This document shows, piece after piece, positions 36,582-45,018 of a stretch of DNA of 64,000 nucleotides (position 1 is its first letter; each line of letters begins with the position of its first letter). Origin of the DNA: JAAXHB01 sp965221635 (GTDB lineage: Bacteria > Actinomycetota > Acidimicrobiia > Acidimicrobiales > Aldehydirespiratoraceae); the NCBI GenBank assembly GCA_965221635.1, contig OZ244902.1, positions 2,232,001 through 2,296,000 on the forward strand, read 5' to 3'. A model generated the notes under the pieces. It searched no databases. It was not told the origin of the DNA and saw nothing but the letters and a program-made list of their open reading frames with translations. The position numbers and the translations under genes were made by a program.

Positions 36582-38069
36582 TCAACCAGACGAGTCGAGC
36601 TTGTGGCTGGAGGGTTCGGTGTTGGTTTTGATTGTTTGCCAGAGGTTCTCTACTTGGGTTTGGGTACACCAGGTTGAGCCCACAGCGACCCTTATGTAGG
36701 GATGGCCTTTGGTTTCGGACACTGTCAGGTGGAATCGTCCTGTGGCGTTGACGGCTTCGGCCAAGGCGCGGGTGGCGTGGTCGCCTTCGGTGTTCACGAA
36801 GCACACCAGCGAGAAGTCCACCGGCGCCACCCTGCGCAGCCTCGGATGGGCGTCGATGCGCGCAGCCAGATCCTGTGCCCAACTCACGTGGTGGCGGATC
36901 ATTGATCGCAGGCCCTCCGCGCCGAAGCGGCGCAACACGAACCACAGCTTCAACGCCCGGAACGGCCGGCCCAGCGGCAGCGTCCAGTCGCGGTAGTCGA
37001 TCACCTGGCCCGATTCGGAGGCCTCGTTGCGCAGGTAGGCGGGGTTGATGCTCATCGTCTCGATCAGCGGCGCACGATCGGCCAGCCACAGCACCGAGCA
37101 TCCCATGCCGGTGGCCATCCACTTGTGCGGGTTGAACACGTAGCTGTCCACCAATTCAAGGCCGTGCTGGTGGTGGCGGAACTCGTCGCAGATCATCGCC
37201 GAACCCGCATAGGCGGCGTCGCAGTGATGCCAGAGCTGCTCGGCGCGGGAGATCTCGCCGATCGCGCGGATCGGATCCACACCGGTGGTGCCGGTCGTTC
37301 CCAGCGTGGAGGTCACAACCGCCGGGATCAGGCCCCGGCGAAGGTCGTCGGCCACGGCCTCGGCCAGCGCCTCGGGCGTCATCGCGAACCGTTCGTCCAC
37401 CTCAAGGGCCCGGAAATGGCCGAACCCCGCCACCCGGGCGCCCTTCTGCACCGACGAGTGGGCCTCGACGGACGCGTAGGCAACCATCTGCTCAGCACTC
37501 GCACCGGTTCGCCTCCTGCACTGCTCGCGGGCGGCCAGCAAGGCGATGAACGTGGACTCCGACGCGCCCGAGTTGATCACCCCGCCACCGGGCCCTGCGG
37601 ACTTCCAAGCCTGTGGCACGCCGGTGAGGTCGACCAGCCAGTCCAACACGTGAGCTTCGAGCTCGGCAGCGGCGGGGCCGGTGGACCACATCATGGTGAT
37701 CACGTTCAACCCCGCGGTGGCGATGTCTCCCAGCACCGCCGGGGGAGAGGACATGGCGGGGAAGAAGCCGAAGAAGCCGGGGTGTTGCCAGTGCATCAAC
37801 CCCGAGGCGATCACATTGTGAAAGTCGTCGAGCACCTCGCTGAACGGCTCCGGTTCCTCGGGCGCCACATCAGGCAGCTGCGCGCGGACCGCTCCGGGTT
37901 GAACCGGATCGCACACCGGTCGCTCACCGAGCCCGGCGAGGTAGTCGGCCACCCAGTCCACCATCTCGTGGGCGTCGCGACGAAACTCCTCAAGATCCAA
38001 CGCGTCCGCGGGCCCCACCTCCGGCGCCTCGGCCCTCGTGTCATCCCCAGCCGACTCTGCGCCACTCAT
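36582..38069 (-). CDS. PLP-dependent aromatic amino acid decarboxylase-family protein
   Basis: A 495-residue group II decarboxylase (TDC/DDC type). The motifs are HWQHPGFFGFFPAMSS near the N-terminus, GGGVINSGASESTFIALLAAR for phosphate binding, ASVEAHSSVQKGA with the PLP-stacking His, WHHCDAAYAGSAMI with the pyridine-N Asp, and the Schiff-base lysine Lys316 in VFNPHKWM. It would decarboxylate an aromatic L-amino acid such as tryptophan, tyrosine or DOPA to the amine. N-terminal 30 residues are acidic and non-conserved-looking. Monocistronic. Confidence 0.9.
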   Translation of the reverse strand: MSGAESAGDDTRAEAPEVGPADALDLEEFRRDAHEMVDWVADYLAGLGERPVCDPVQPGAVRAQLPDVAPEEPEPFSEVLDDFHNVIASGLMHWQHPGFFGFFPAMSSPPAVLGDIATAGLNVITMMWSTGPAAAELEAHVLDWLVDLTGVPQAWKSAGPGGGVINSGASESTFIALLAAREQCRRRTGASAEQMVAYASVEAHSSVQKGARVAGFGHFRALEVDERFAMTPEALAEAVADDLRRGLIPAVVTSTLGTTGTTGVDPIRAIGEISRAEQLWHHCDAAYAGSAMICDEFRHHQHGLELVDSYVFNPHKWMATGMGCSVLWLADRAPLIETMSINPAYLRNEASESGQVIDYRDWTLPLGRPFRALKLWFVLRRFGAEGLRSMIRHHVSWAQDLAARIDAHPRLRRVAPVDFSLVCFVNTEGDHATRALAEAVNATGRFHLTVSETKGHPYIRVAVGSTWCTQTQVENLWQTIKTNTEPSSHKLDSSG

Positions 38070-38309
38070 GGCACAAATCTACGGACAGGCCCGCTCAGGG
38101 CAGGCTCGGCGCCGAGGCGATCGACATGGTGGTGCTGTCGCCCACTGAGACCTCTTTCGGGCGGGGATCGTCGCGGCACGCGTTTCGATCAACCAGGTCG
38201 GGCCACCGTGTCCGCCAGGCCACACGAGTGGTAAGGCCGCCCCGGTCCACCCAGAATCGAGGGTTGTAGGCTCGGGTCTCCAAGAGCGGGAACCGAAAGG
38301 AAACGAACC

Positions 38310-38810
38310 ATGGCTCAAACTGCACTGCGTGGCAATCCCATCAACACCGGCGGTGATCTGCCCGCGGTCGGATCGGCTGCGCCTGCCTTCAGCCTCACCG
38401 GCAGCGATCTCGGCGAAGTGTCCTCACAGTCACTCGCCGGCAGTCGTGTGGTGCTCAACATTTTCCCGTCGGTGGACACCCCCACCTGCGCCACCAGCGT
38501 TCGCAAGTTCAACGAACGCGCCGCCGGGCTCGACAACGCCACCGTGGTCTGCGTGTCGGCCGATCTGCCTTTCGCCGCCGGTCGCTTCTGTGGCGCCGAG
38601 GGACTCGATCAGGTGAAGACTGGCTCCACTTTCAGGAGTCCCGACTTTCTCGACGCGTACGGCGTGGGAATGGTGGACGGGCCACTCACGGGACTGTGCG
38701 CCCGAGCGGTTGTGGTGATCGACACCGACGGCACCGTGTTGCACACAGAACTCGTGGGCGAGATAGCCGACGAGCCCAACTACGACGCAGCCCTGTCAGC
38801 GTTGGGCTGA
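38310..38810 (+). CDS. tpx: Thiol peroxidase (atypical 2-Cys peroxiredoxin)
   Basis: A 166-residue peroxiredoxin of the Tpx group. The peroxidatic Cys60 lies in PSVDTPTCATSVRKFN and the resolving Cys94 in AAGRFCGAEG, the spacing typical of Tpx. It reduces hydrogen peroxide or lipid hydroperoxides with thioredoxin. Start ATG 38310 follows CGAAAGGAAACGAACC. Confidence 0.93.
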   Translation: MAQTALRGNPINTGGDLPAVGSAAPAFSLTGSDLGEVSSQSLAGSRVVLNIFPSVDTPTCATSVRKFNERAAGLDNATVVCVSADLPFAAGRFCGAEGLDQVKTGSTFRSPDFLDAYGVGMVDGPLTGLCARAVVVIDTDGTVLHTELVGEIADEPNYDAALSALG

Positions 38811-38846
38811 CACTCCTCGGCCCGGGCGCTGATCGCGTCTGGGCCC

Positions 38847-39926
38847 TCAGGCGGCGCTCAGGTACTGGTCGCAGCGGCCGAGCGCGAAGTCCACGAAGGC
38901 TCTGGCGCCGGTGTCGTCGTAGGTTCCCTCCGAACCCATCGCGCCCGCGGCGTGGCGAACCCGCACACCTTCGATGATGCACGCAAGGCGCCAATACTGA
39001 AACGCCGTGTACCAGTCCAGGTTGGACAGGTCACGATCCGAGGACGCCGCGTAACGCGCCAAAACGCTCTCGGCGGTGCCGAACCCGTCGACCGCGGTGG
39101 GCACGTCCCGCAACCGGCCGGCAGCGGCCGCATCCTCGCCCCACCACATCACCAGACCCGCGAGGTCCGACAGCACGTCACCCAGCGTGCAAAGCTCCCA
39201 GTCGAGCACCGCCGCCACCGATCCGTCGGCGGACATGATGCAGTTGTCGAGTCGGTAGTCGCCGTGAACCAGTCCGGTGCCCTGCTGGGCGGGGATGTCG
39301 GCCACCAGGCGGTCATGCAGAGTGGCCACCAGCGGCAGGTCACGATCCGAGCCCTGGTCGATTTGGCGTTTCCAGCGGTGAAGCTGACGGGCGCAGTAAC
39401 CCTCACGCCTGCCCAGGTCACCCAGTCCCACGTCGTCGGGATCCACGGCGTGCAGCGCAGCCAGGGCGTCCACCAGCGAGTCGGTCATCTTCGGTCGGAT
39501 CTCGGGCGCAACGGCCTGCCCGTCGGCCCGGTCGAACACCACCGACCCGTCCACGAACTCCATCACGTAGAAGTCGGCGCCGTTCACCTCGGCGTCGGTA
39601 CACAACCCCAAAGCCGGGGGCACCGGCACCGCTGTGGGGGCCAGAGCCGAAATCACCCGGTGCTCGCGTTTCATGTCGTGCGCGCTGGCCAGCACGTGCG
39701 AGATCGGCGGGCGTCGCAGCACCACTTTGCGCTGGGTGGCGTCGGTGACACCGAAGGTGAGATTGGACGCTCCGCCGGTGATCAGGTCGAACCGCAACGG
39801 CGCGGTGACGCCCGTGTGGGCGACCAGCCAGCGGGTTACCGGTTCGGGATCGATCCCCGGCGGGACGGAAGCGGCGGCTTGCATGGGATTGGCGTCACCT
39901 CCCGGCGCAGGTGGTGGCATCATCAT
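38847..39926 (-). CDS. APH-type phosphotransferase family protein
   Basis: A 359-residue kinase-like protein of the aminoglycoside phosphotransferase/ACAD10-ACAD11 N-terminal type. It has the glycine loop ITGGASNLTFGV, the lysine strand KVVLRRPP, the catalytic loop GLVHGDYRLDNCIM and the metal Asp in VLDWELCTLGD. Such proteins next to acyl-CoA genes are thought to phosphorylate hydroxylated acyl substrates. The substrate is unknown. Start at ATG 39926; it overlaps the leader of the divergent dehydrogenase gene. Confidence 0.85.
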   Translation of the reverse strand: MMMPPPAPGGDANPMQAAASVPPGIDPEPVTRWLVAHTGVTAPLRFDLITGGASNLTFGVTDATQRKVVLRRPPISHVLASAHDMKREHRVISALAPTAVPVPPALGLCTDAEVNGADFYVMEFVDGSVVFDRADGQAVAPEIRPKMTDSLVDALAALHAVDPDDVGLGDLGRREGYCARQLHRWKRQIDQGSDRDLPLVATLHDRLVADIPAQQGTGLVHGDYRLDNCIMSADGSVAAVLDWELCTLGDVLSDLAGLVMWWGEDAAAAGRLRDVPTAVDGFGTAESVLARYAASSDRDLSNLDWYTAFQYWRLACIIEGVRVRHAAGAMGSEGTYDDTGARAFVDFALGRCDQYLSAA

Positions 39927-39958
39927 GGCCCGGCCAAGCGGTATCTGGAGGCACTGTC

Positions 39959-40990
39959 ATGAAGGTGGGATTCATCGGACTCGGCAATGTGGGTTCGAAA
40001 CTGGCGGGAAGCCTGCTGCGCAACGGCTTCGATCTAACCGTACGTGATCTCGACGAGGCCGTTGCCGCGCCCCTGATCGGCGCCGGTGCGCGCTGGGCGG
40101 ACAGCCCCGCGCAAATGGCCGCCGAAGTTGACGTGATCATCACCTGCCTGCCGTCCCCGGCGGCATGTTCGGCTGTGATGGAAGCCGACGACGGGATACT
40201 CGCGTGCTTCGCGCAAGGCGCCGGGGGCGGGGCCCCCACCGATCCGGATGGGAATGCCGGCGGTGGCGCCTCGGGTGGCACGGCGAAGATCTGGGCCGAG
40301 ATGAGCACCACCGACGAGAGCGAGGTGCGCCGCATGGCCGCCCTGGTGCAAGCCACCGGCGCCGCGGCGGTTGACTGCCCAGTGTCGGGAGGATGTCACC
40401 GGGCCGCCACCGGCAACATCTCCATATTCGCCGGGTGCGAAAGGGCGGTGTTCGAACGGGTGCTGCCGGTGCTCACCGCGATGGGACGCCACATCCTGCA
40501 CACCGGGCCCGTGGGATCGGCGTCGATTCTCAAGGTGGTCACCAACTACCTGGCCAGCGCCAACCTGGTGTCGCTGTGCGAGGCGCTGATCACCTCCAAG
40601 CTGGCAGGCATCGACCTGAACGTGGCCTACGAGGCGGTGCGGATCTCGTCGGGCAACTCGTTCGTTCACGAAACCGAGAGCCAGGTGATTCTCAACGGCA
40701 GCCGTGACATCAACTTCACCATGGATCTGGTGGTGAAGGACATGTCGCTGTTTTGTGAGGTGGCGCAGCGCAGCGGCGCGTCGCTGGAACTGGCCCCGCT
40801 GTTGTTGGACATATTCCGCGACGCCGCCGAACGTTACGGGCCCAGGGAATGGTCACCGAACGTGATCCGCCGCCTCGAGGAGTCAACCGCAACGACGGTG
40901 CTCGCGCCGGGATTTCCCGATCAGATGATCGACGACGAACCCGAGCAGCCCGGCGCGGAAGTGATCGTCAACAGCGGCCCGCGAAGCTGA
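39959..40990 (+). CDS. NAD(P)-dependent beta-hydroxyacid dehydrogenase family protein
   Basis: A 343-residue protein starting MKVGFIGLGNVGSKLAGSLLRNGF at ATG 39959, with GGAGG upstream; a longer frame to 39911 has no conserved residues. Motifs: the Rossmann GLGNVGSKLAG, substrate-site VDCPVSGGCHRAATG, and catalytic region GSASILKVVTNYLASANLVSLCEAL with the conserved Lys. It has a 40-residue Gly/Ala-rich insert around residues 90-120 and a C-terminal extension compared with the family's usual ~290 residues. Convergent with the CoA-transferase at 40991. Confidence 0.82.
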   Translation: MKVGFIGLGNVGSKLAGSLLRNGFDLTVRDLDEAVAAPLIGAGARWADSPAQMAAEVDVIITCLPSPAACSAVMEADDGILACFAQGAGGGAPTDPDGNAGGGASGGTAKIWAEMSTTDESEVRRMAALVQATGAAAVDCPVSGGCHRAATGNISIFAGCERAVFERVLPVLTAMGRHILHTGPVGSASILKVVTNYLASANLVSLCEALITSKLAGIDLNVAYEAVRISSGNSFVHETESQVILNGSRDINFTMDLVVKDMSLFCEVAQRSGASLELAPLLLDIFRDAAERYGPREWSPNVIRRLEESTATTVLAPGFPDQMIDDEPEQPGAEVIVNSGPRS

Positions 40991-42232
40991 TCAGCGATCC
41001 GGGCCGAACGCGCCCGACTCTCTGAGGTCTGCGATCTTGTCGGCGCTCAGGCCGAGCACGCCGGTCATCACCTCGTCGGTGTGCTGGCCCACCGTGGGCG
41101 CCATCGACGGCGCCGGGGGCGCCTCGCCGTTCACGAACACCGGCAGCGGCAGCTGTTCACAGCCCACCGCGTCGGTGGGGAAAAAGCCGATCCGGGCTTG
41201 GAACTGGGGGTCGTCGCCGATCGTGGCCGGCGTGTTGAACCCGGCGATTGGGGTGTTGGCGTCGCGGCCCAGGTCGAGCCATTCGTTCACCGTTTTGGTG
41301 CGGAAGATCTGTTGCAGCTCTCGTTGCAGTTCGGTGTTGCCACGGGCGTGGTCGGCGTAACGGCTGCCCGGCCACCGCTCGAACAGGTCGATGCGGTCAA
41401 CCGCCTCACAGAAGTTGCGCCAGAACGCCTGCTCTGACGCCATGAACAGCACATGCCCGTCGGATGCCTCGTAAGCCTGGTAGCGAACCCCTTCCCACAT
41501 TCCGGCCAGCCCGGCGGGACGGCGCACGTAATCGTCGGCCGGGTTTCCGGTGACCTCGTCCTCAGGACGCAGATAGGCACGTTCGGTTTCGATGCGGTAC
41601 CAGTCCATGTAGGCCGCCGCGTCGGACTGGGCCACCTCAAGTTCGCAGCCTTGGCCGCTGTGGCGTGCCTTGATCACCGCCGCCAGGATCGCCACCGCGG
41701 TGAGCATCGGGCCCACGTTGATGCCGACGTTGGGCATGTTGGGCGGAATCCGCGAGAAGCCCTCGTCGTCCACCACGGGCTGCACGATCCCCGACCACGT
41801 GTCATAGGCGATGCCGTGGCTGGGCATGTTCTTGTAGGGGCCGGTGGCGCCGTAACCCGAAAGCGTGGCGAACACGACCTGCGGGTTCACCTCGGCCAGG
41901 TCTTCGTAACCGAGCCCGAGGCGGGCCAGCGCGCCCGGGCGCATGGCCTCCACCACCACATCCGCTGTGGCCACCAGATCCTTGTAAAGGCGGCAGCCCT
42001 CGGGGGAGTTCAGGTCGAGCACCACGCTGCGTTTGCCGCGGTGGGTGTGCAGGTGCAGCAACGAAACGCCGTTCACGATCGGCCAGGTCATGGCGCGGAT
42101 GTAGTCACCGGCGGGTGACTCCACCTTGATCACATCAGCGCCAAGGTCGGCCAGGAAAGTTCCCACCTGGCCCGGCCCCAGCAGGCTGGACTCGATAACC
42201 CTCACACCGCTCAGCAAGGCTGTCTGACTCAC
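40991..42232 (-). CDS. CaiB/BaiF-family CoA-transferase
   Basis: A 413-residue class III CoA-transferase. GTG at 42232 is chosen because it yields SQTALLSGVRVIESSLLGPGQVGTFLADLGADVIKVE, the expected N-terminus; upstream codons are Pro/Arg-rich and unlike the family. RSVVLDLNSPEGCRLYKDLVATADVVVEAMRPGALARLGLGYEDL is diagnostic. Its stop abuts that of the convergent dehydrogenase with no spacer. It is divergent from cbtB, sharing a 123-bp promoter region. Confidence 0.87.
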   Translation of the reverse strand: MSQTALLSGVRVIESSLLGPGQVGTFLADLGADVIKVESPAGDYIRAMTWPIVNGVSLLHLHTHRGKRSVVLDLNSPEGCRLYKDLVATADVVVEAMRPGALARLGLGYEDLAEVNPQVVFATLSGYGATGPYKNMPSHGIAYDTWSGIVQPVVDDEGFSRIPPNMPNVGINVGPMLTAVAILAAVIKARHSGQGCELEVAQSDAAAYMDWYRIETERAYLRPEDEVTGNPADDYVRRPAGLAGMWEGVRYQAYEASDGHVLFMASEQAFWRNFCEAVDRIDLFERWPGSRYADHARGNTELQRELQQIFRTKTVNEWLDLGRDANTPIAGFNTPATIGDDPQFQARIGFFPTDAVGCEQLPLPVFVNGEAPPAPSMAPTVGQHTDEVMTGVLGLSADKIADLRESGAFGPDR

Positions 42233-42318
42233 CGATCCAGTGTAGGAGGGCCTTGTTGGCCAAACGGCCCGTCCCGAACCTGGCAGCGTTGGTGGCCGGC
42301 GGCAGTTGACCACCGCGG

Positions 42319-42356
42319 TTGACAGCCGCGGCCCGGTGGGTGGCATAATGCCCACA
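42319..42356 (+). promoter_or_regulatory. Predicted leaderless promoter of cbtB
   Basis: TTGACA at 42319-42324 and CATAAT at 42344-42349 (19-bp spacing) place the probable transcription start at or next to the ATG at 42356, six bases after the -10 box. No ribosome-binding site precedes the ATG, consistent with a leaderless mRNA as is common in actinobacteria. The gap is too short for, and shows no consensus of, a cobalamin riboswitch. Confidence 0.5.
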
Positions 42357-42586
42357 TGACCGATAACTCACCTGTTGTGGAACCCAACGTCACGCCGACT
42401 GGCGCCGATGTGTTGACCGTGCCCGAGGTGCGAGTGCCGGTGTGGGCGTGGTTCTGTGCCGCCGCGGCGGTGGTGGTGATGTACTTCGTGATGCTCGAGA
42501 ACGGCGCAGTGTTGGGGCAGGCCGCGGGAACGCTGCACGAGTTCTTCCACGACGGGCGCCACTTCGTGGGGGTTCCCTGCCACTGA
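42356..42586 (+). CDS. cbtB: Cobalt transporter subunit CbtB
   Basis: A 76-residue protein with one transmembrane segment (about residues 28-46, WAWFCAAAAVVVMYFVML) and a metal-binding C-terminus in which His61, His65, His69, Cys75 and His76 cluster. Length, topology and the LHEFFHDGRHF motif match CbtB. With CbtA it is predicted to import cobalt. In this window a cobalt-type nitrile hydratase lies 16 kb downstream on the same strand, giving an obvious client. Confidence 0.85.
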   Translation: MTDNSPVVEPNVTPTGADVLTVPEVRVPVWAWFCAAAAVVVMYFVMLENGAVLGQAAGTLHEFFHDGRHFVGVPCH

Positions 42587-42774
42587 GCTTCGGGCCGCGG
42601 GGCGTCAACCGCGGAGTTTTGTGTCGGCTTGATCCTTGCAACATCACTGATGTCAACCGAAGCTGAGCTGTCACTTCACGGCCGCGTGCAGCGTCAAGCG
42701 GTTGACTTGTCAAGCGACCGTTTCGCATTGCGGGCGCCCGAACTGCCCCGCCAACCCTCGGTGAGGCGGTTGGG
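42587..42774 (+). other. Spacer between cbtB and cbtA
   Basis: 188 bp with no open gene. Most CbtAB pairs are closer. The half-sites GTTGAC and GTCAAC recur several times (for example near 42605, 42652, 42695 and 42711), suggesting a regulatory or structured segment, but I cannot assign one. Confidence 0.3.
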
Positions 42775-43488
42775 GTGAGACGGTTCCTGATTGTCGGTGT
42801 GCTGTCCGGGGCGGTCGCCGGAGTGGCGATGGCAGCGTTCGTTGCGTCATTTGGACGGGGGCCGATCAGGCGGGCCATCGACTACGAGGAGAGCCTTGGC
42901 GGTCACCACGACAACGGCGCCGCCGCCCATGAGGACCTCTTCAGCCGGGGTGTCCAGGAGATCGGAGGGGCGCTGGGCCTTGTGATCTTCGGGGTTGCGT
43001 TGGGCGTGGTGTTCGCCGTTGTGTTCGCGCGGCTCGGTTCTCGCATGGGAGCGGCGTCGGTGGTTGGCGCCACTTCACGGCTGGCGCTGGCCGGTTTCGT
43101 CACGTTGGTGCTGGTGCCGTTCCTGGCCTACCCGGCCAATCCGCCCGCGGTTGGCGACCCCGACACGGTGACTCGGCGCACGGTGCTGTACTTCGCGGCG
43201 GTGGCCTTGTCGCTGGCTCTCACCTTGGCAGTGCGACAGCTTTGGCACAGGGCTGCCGGGTGGCCGCCGGGCCGCCGGGCCTGGGCTGTTGCGTGCGCCT
43301 ACGCCGCGGGGCTGGCGGTGATGCTGCTGGCCCTTCCCGGGGCGGACATCGAGATCGAAGCACCCGCGGATCTGGTGTGGTCGTTTCGTCTGGTGTCACT
43401 CGGGGCGCAAGCCGTTGCCTGGACGGTGCTCGCCCTCACCAGCGCCACTCTGTTGACCCGCGCCCAAAGGACCCACGGACCCGACTGA
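42775..43488 (+). CDS. cbtA: Cobalt transporter subunit CbtA
   Basis: A 237-residue membrane protein with five to six hydrophobic segments (FLIVGVLSGAVAGVAMAAFV; GLVIFGVALGVVFAVVFARL; LALAGFVTLVLVPFLAYPANPPAVG; VLYFAAVALSLALTLAV; and two C-terminal ones). The PYPANPPAVG-like loop and the His-rich loop GGHHDNGAAAHED between the first two segments are typical of CbtA. GTG start at 42775. Forms the probable permease with CbtB. Confidence 0.87.
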   Translation: MRRFLIVGVLSGAVAGVAMAAFVASFGRGPIRRAIDYEESLGGHHDNGAAAHEDLFSRGVQEIGGALGLVIFGVALGVVFAVVFARLGSRMGAASVVGATSRLALAGFVTLVLVPFLAYPANPPAVGDPDTVTRRTVLYFAAVALSLALTLAVRQLWHRAAGWPPGRRAWAVACAYAAGLAVMLLALPGADIEIEAPADLVWSFRLVSLGAQAVAWTVLALTSATLLTRAQRTHGPD

Positions 43489-43637
43489 TCGCCTGCGCGG
43501 GGCCCTCAACGGCTGTCGCTGGCCGAGCCGTGGATGGCCTGGTGCTCAAGGTCGATCACCTGCCGACGTGATCAAGGTGTAACGGACTCAGCGCTCGCTG
43601 ACGTGGCCCGCCATGTCAGCACTGGTGCATCGGGTGG

Positions 43638-44906
43638 TCAGCAGAAGGTGGAAGCGACCCTTTGGTAGAGGGCTTCGTGCTGGGACGCGGTATGGGCCCA
43701 CGAGTACCTGGCGGCCGTTTCAGCGCCGTTTGTGCGAAGCCGATCAGCGAGCGCCGTGTCGTCGCGGACGCGGGCCATGGCGTGGGCCAGCGACGACGCA
43801 TCGGCAGTGGTGGCGAGCAAAGCGTCGTGTTCGTTGGTGAGGAACTCCCCGAACACCTCGATGTCTGAGGTCACCGCCGGCAGGCCCGCGGCGAGGGCTT
43901 CGAGCACCACCAGGCCCCAGCCTTCCTCCACGGAGGGGAACACGAAAGCGTCCGCCGCCGCGAACCAGGCGAGCAACTCCTGATCCGAAACCGTGCCGAG
44001 CAGCACCACGTCTCGGTCCAGAGTGAGTCCGAGCTCGCCCATGGAGCCAAGCACCCGCTCGCGGTACTCGCGGTAATCCTGAAAGGAATGCCCGCCGATA
44101 ACAGCGAGCGTCACCTCGCGCGCCGGTTGGGCCGAACCTGGTGGCACGAGGCGTTTCGTGTGGCGCGTGCGCAGCAGCGACAGTGCCTGCACGAGATGCT
44201 CGGAACCCTTTCTGGGTTCGATCCCACCGATGGTGAGGAACAGAAACCGGTCGCCGGCGCCGATGCGCTCACGCAACGCCTGCGTGGCGAGTCCAACCCC
44301 ACCGGCGAACCGTTCGACCCGAACCCCGTTGGTCACCACCTCGGCGTGAACGTCGTAGTCGTTGCGCAGCCGTCGCTGCCAGGCCCGGCTCACCACAAGC
44401 AGATGGTCTGGTTCGAAAATCGCCGCCTCCTGGCAGTCGATCAGGGCCCGGGTGGTGAAGTCGTCAACATGATGCACCGTGCGCACCACCCGCATCGGCA
44501 CGCCCGAGTCGCGCACCCGGCACGCCGCCCGTGCCGAAATGCAATCCTGAGTGTGAACGATGTCGAAACCCGCCCCGTCGGGGCCGCACATCTCGGCGAG
44601 CCCGTCGGTGAGGGCGTCGATCCAGCGAAACACCCGCTCGGTGAGCGAATCCACCCACGCAGGTGCCGGCACTATTCGCACCGGCGCCCGCACCTGCCGG
44701 AAGAACCCCACTTGTGGGTCGCCCATGCCCACCACCGTCACGTCGGCGCCCCCGCTGTGAAGCTCCTCGGCCAGCTCCAGGGTGTGAACCACCCCACCAC
44801 GGGGCTTGGTGGAATACGTCACCAGCGCCACACGCGCGCCGGCGCCTCCAACGCTTTCGCCGTTCACCGATTCACCCGCGGTGTTGCGTGACGGCCTCGA
44901 CGTCAC
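43638..44906 (-). CDS. MSMEG_0565-family glycosyltransferase
   Basis: A 422-residue GT4-type glycosyltransferase. VALVTYSTKPRGGVVHTLELAEEL near residue 27 is the family's characteristic N-terminus, with the glycine-rich donor-side loop. The donor-nucleotide motif is PSVEEGWGLVVLEALAAGLPAVTSD near residue 345. In Mycobacterium smegmatis and others this family accompanies the radical SAM, N-acetyltransferase and MSMEG_0572 genes, which also occur here 4-18 kb away. Acceptor unknown. GTG start at 44906. Confidence 0.85.
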   Translation of the reverse strand: MTSRPSRNTAGESVNGESVGGAGARVALVTYSTKPRGGVVHTLELAEELHSGGADVTVVGMGDPQVGFFRQVRAPVRIVPAPAWVDSLTERVFRWIDALTDGLAEMCGPDGAGFDIVHTQDCISARAACRVRDSGVPMRVVRTVHHVDDFTTRALIDCQEAAIFEPDHLLVVSRAWQRRLRNDYDVHAEVVTNGVRVERFAGGVGLATQALRERIGAGDRFLFLTIGGIEPRKGSEHLVQALSLLRTRHTKRLVPPGSAQPAREVTLAVIGGHSFQDYREYRERVLGSMGELGLTLDRDVVLLGTVSDQELLAWFAAADAFVFPSVEEGWGLVVLEALAAGLPAVTSDIEVFGEFLTNEHDALLATTADASSLAHAMARVRDDTALADRLRTNGAETAARYSWAHTASQHEALYQRVASTFC

Positions 44907-45018
44907 CGCTCATTGTTCTTCCCACACCGGTATGAGCCCGCAGGATGAAAGCGTCGCACGCTGCTGCTCCCCGTCGGCTGGTGAAACAAGTGCACCCGCA
45001 ACCGGGGCGCTGCCGCGA

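Noticed and set aside
42233..42355. Cobalamin riboswitch before cbtB
   Set aside because: The gap is only about 120 bp, no B12-box-like sequence is seen, and a promoter places transcription start at the ATG.
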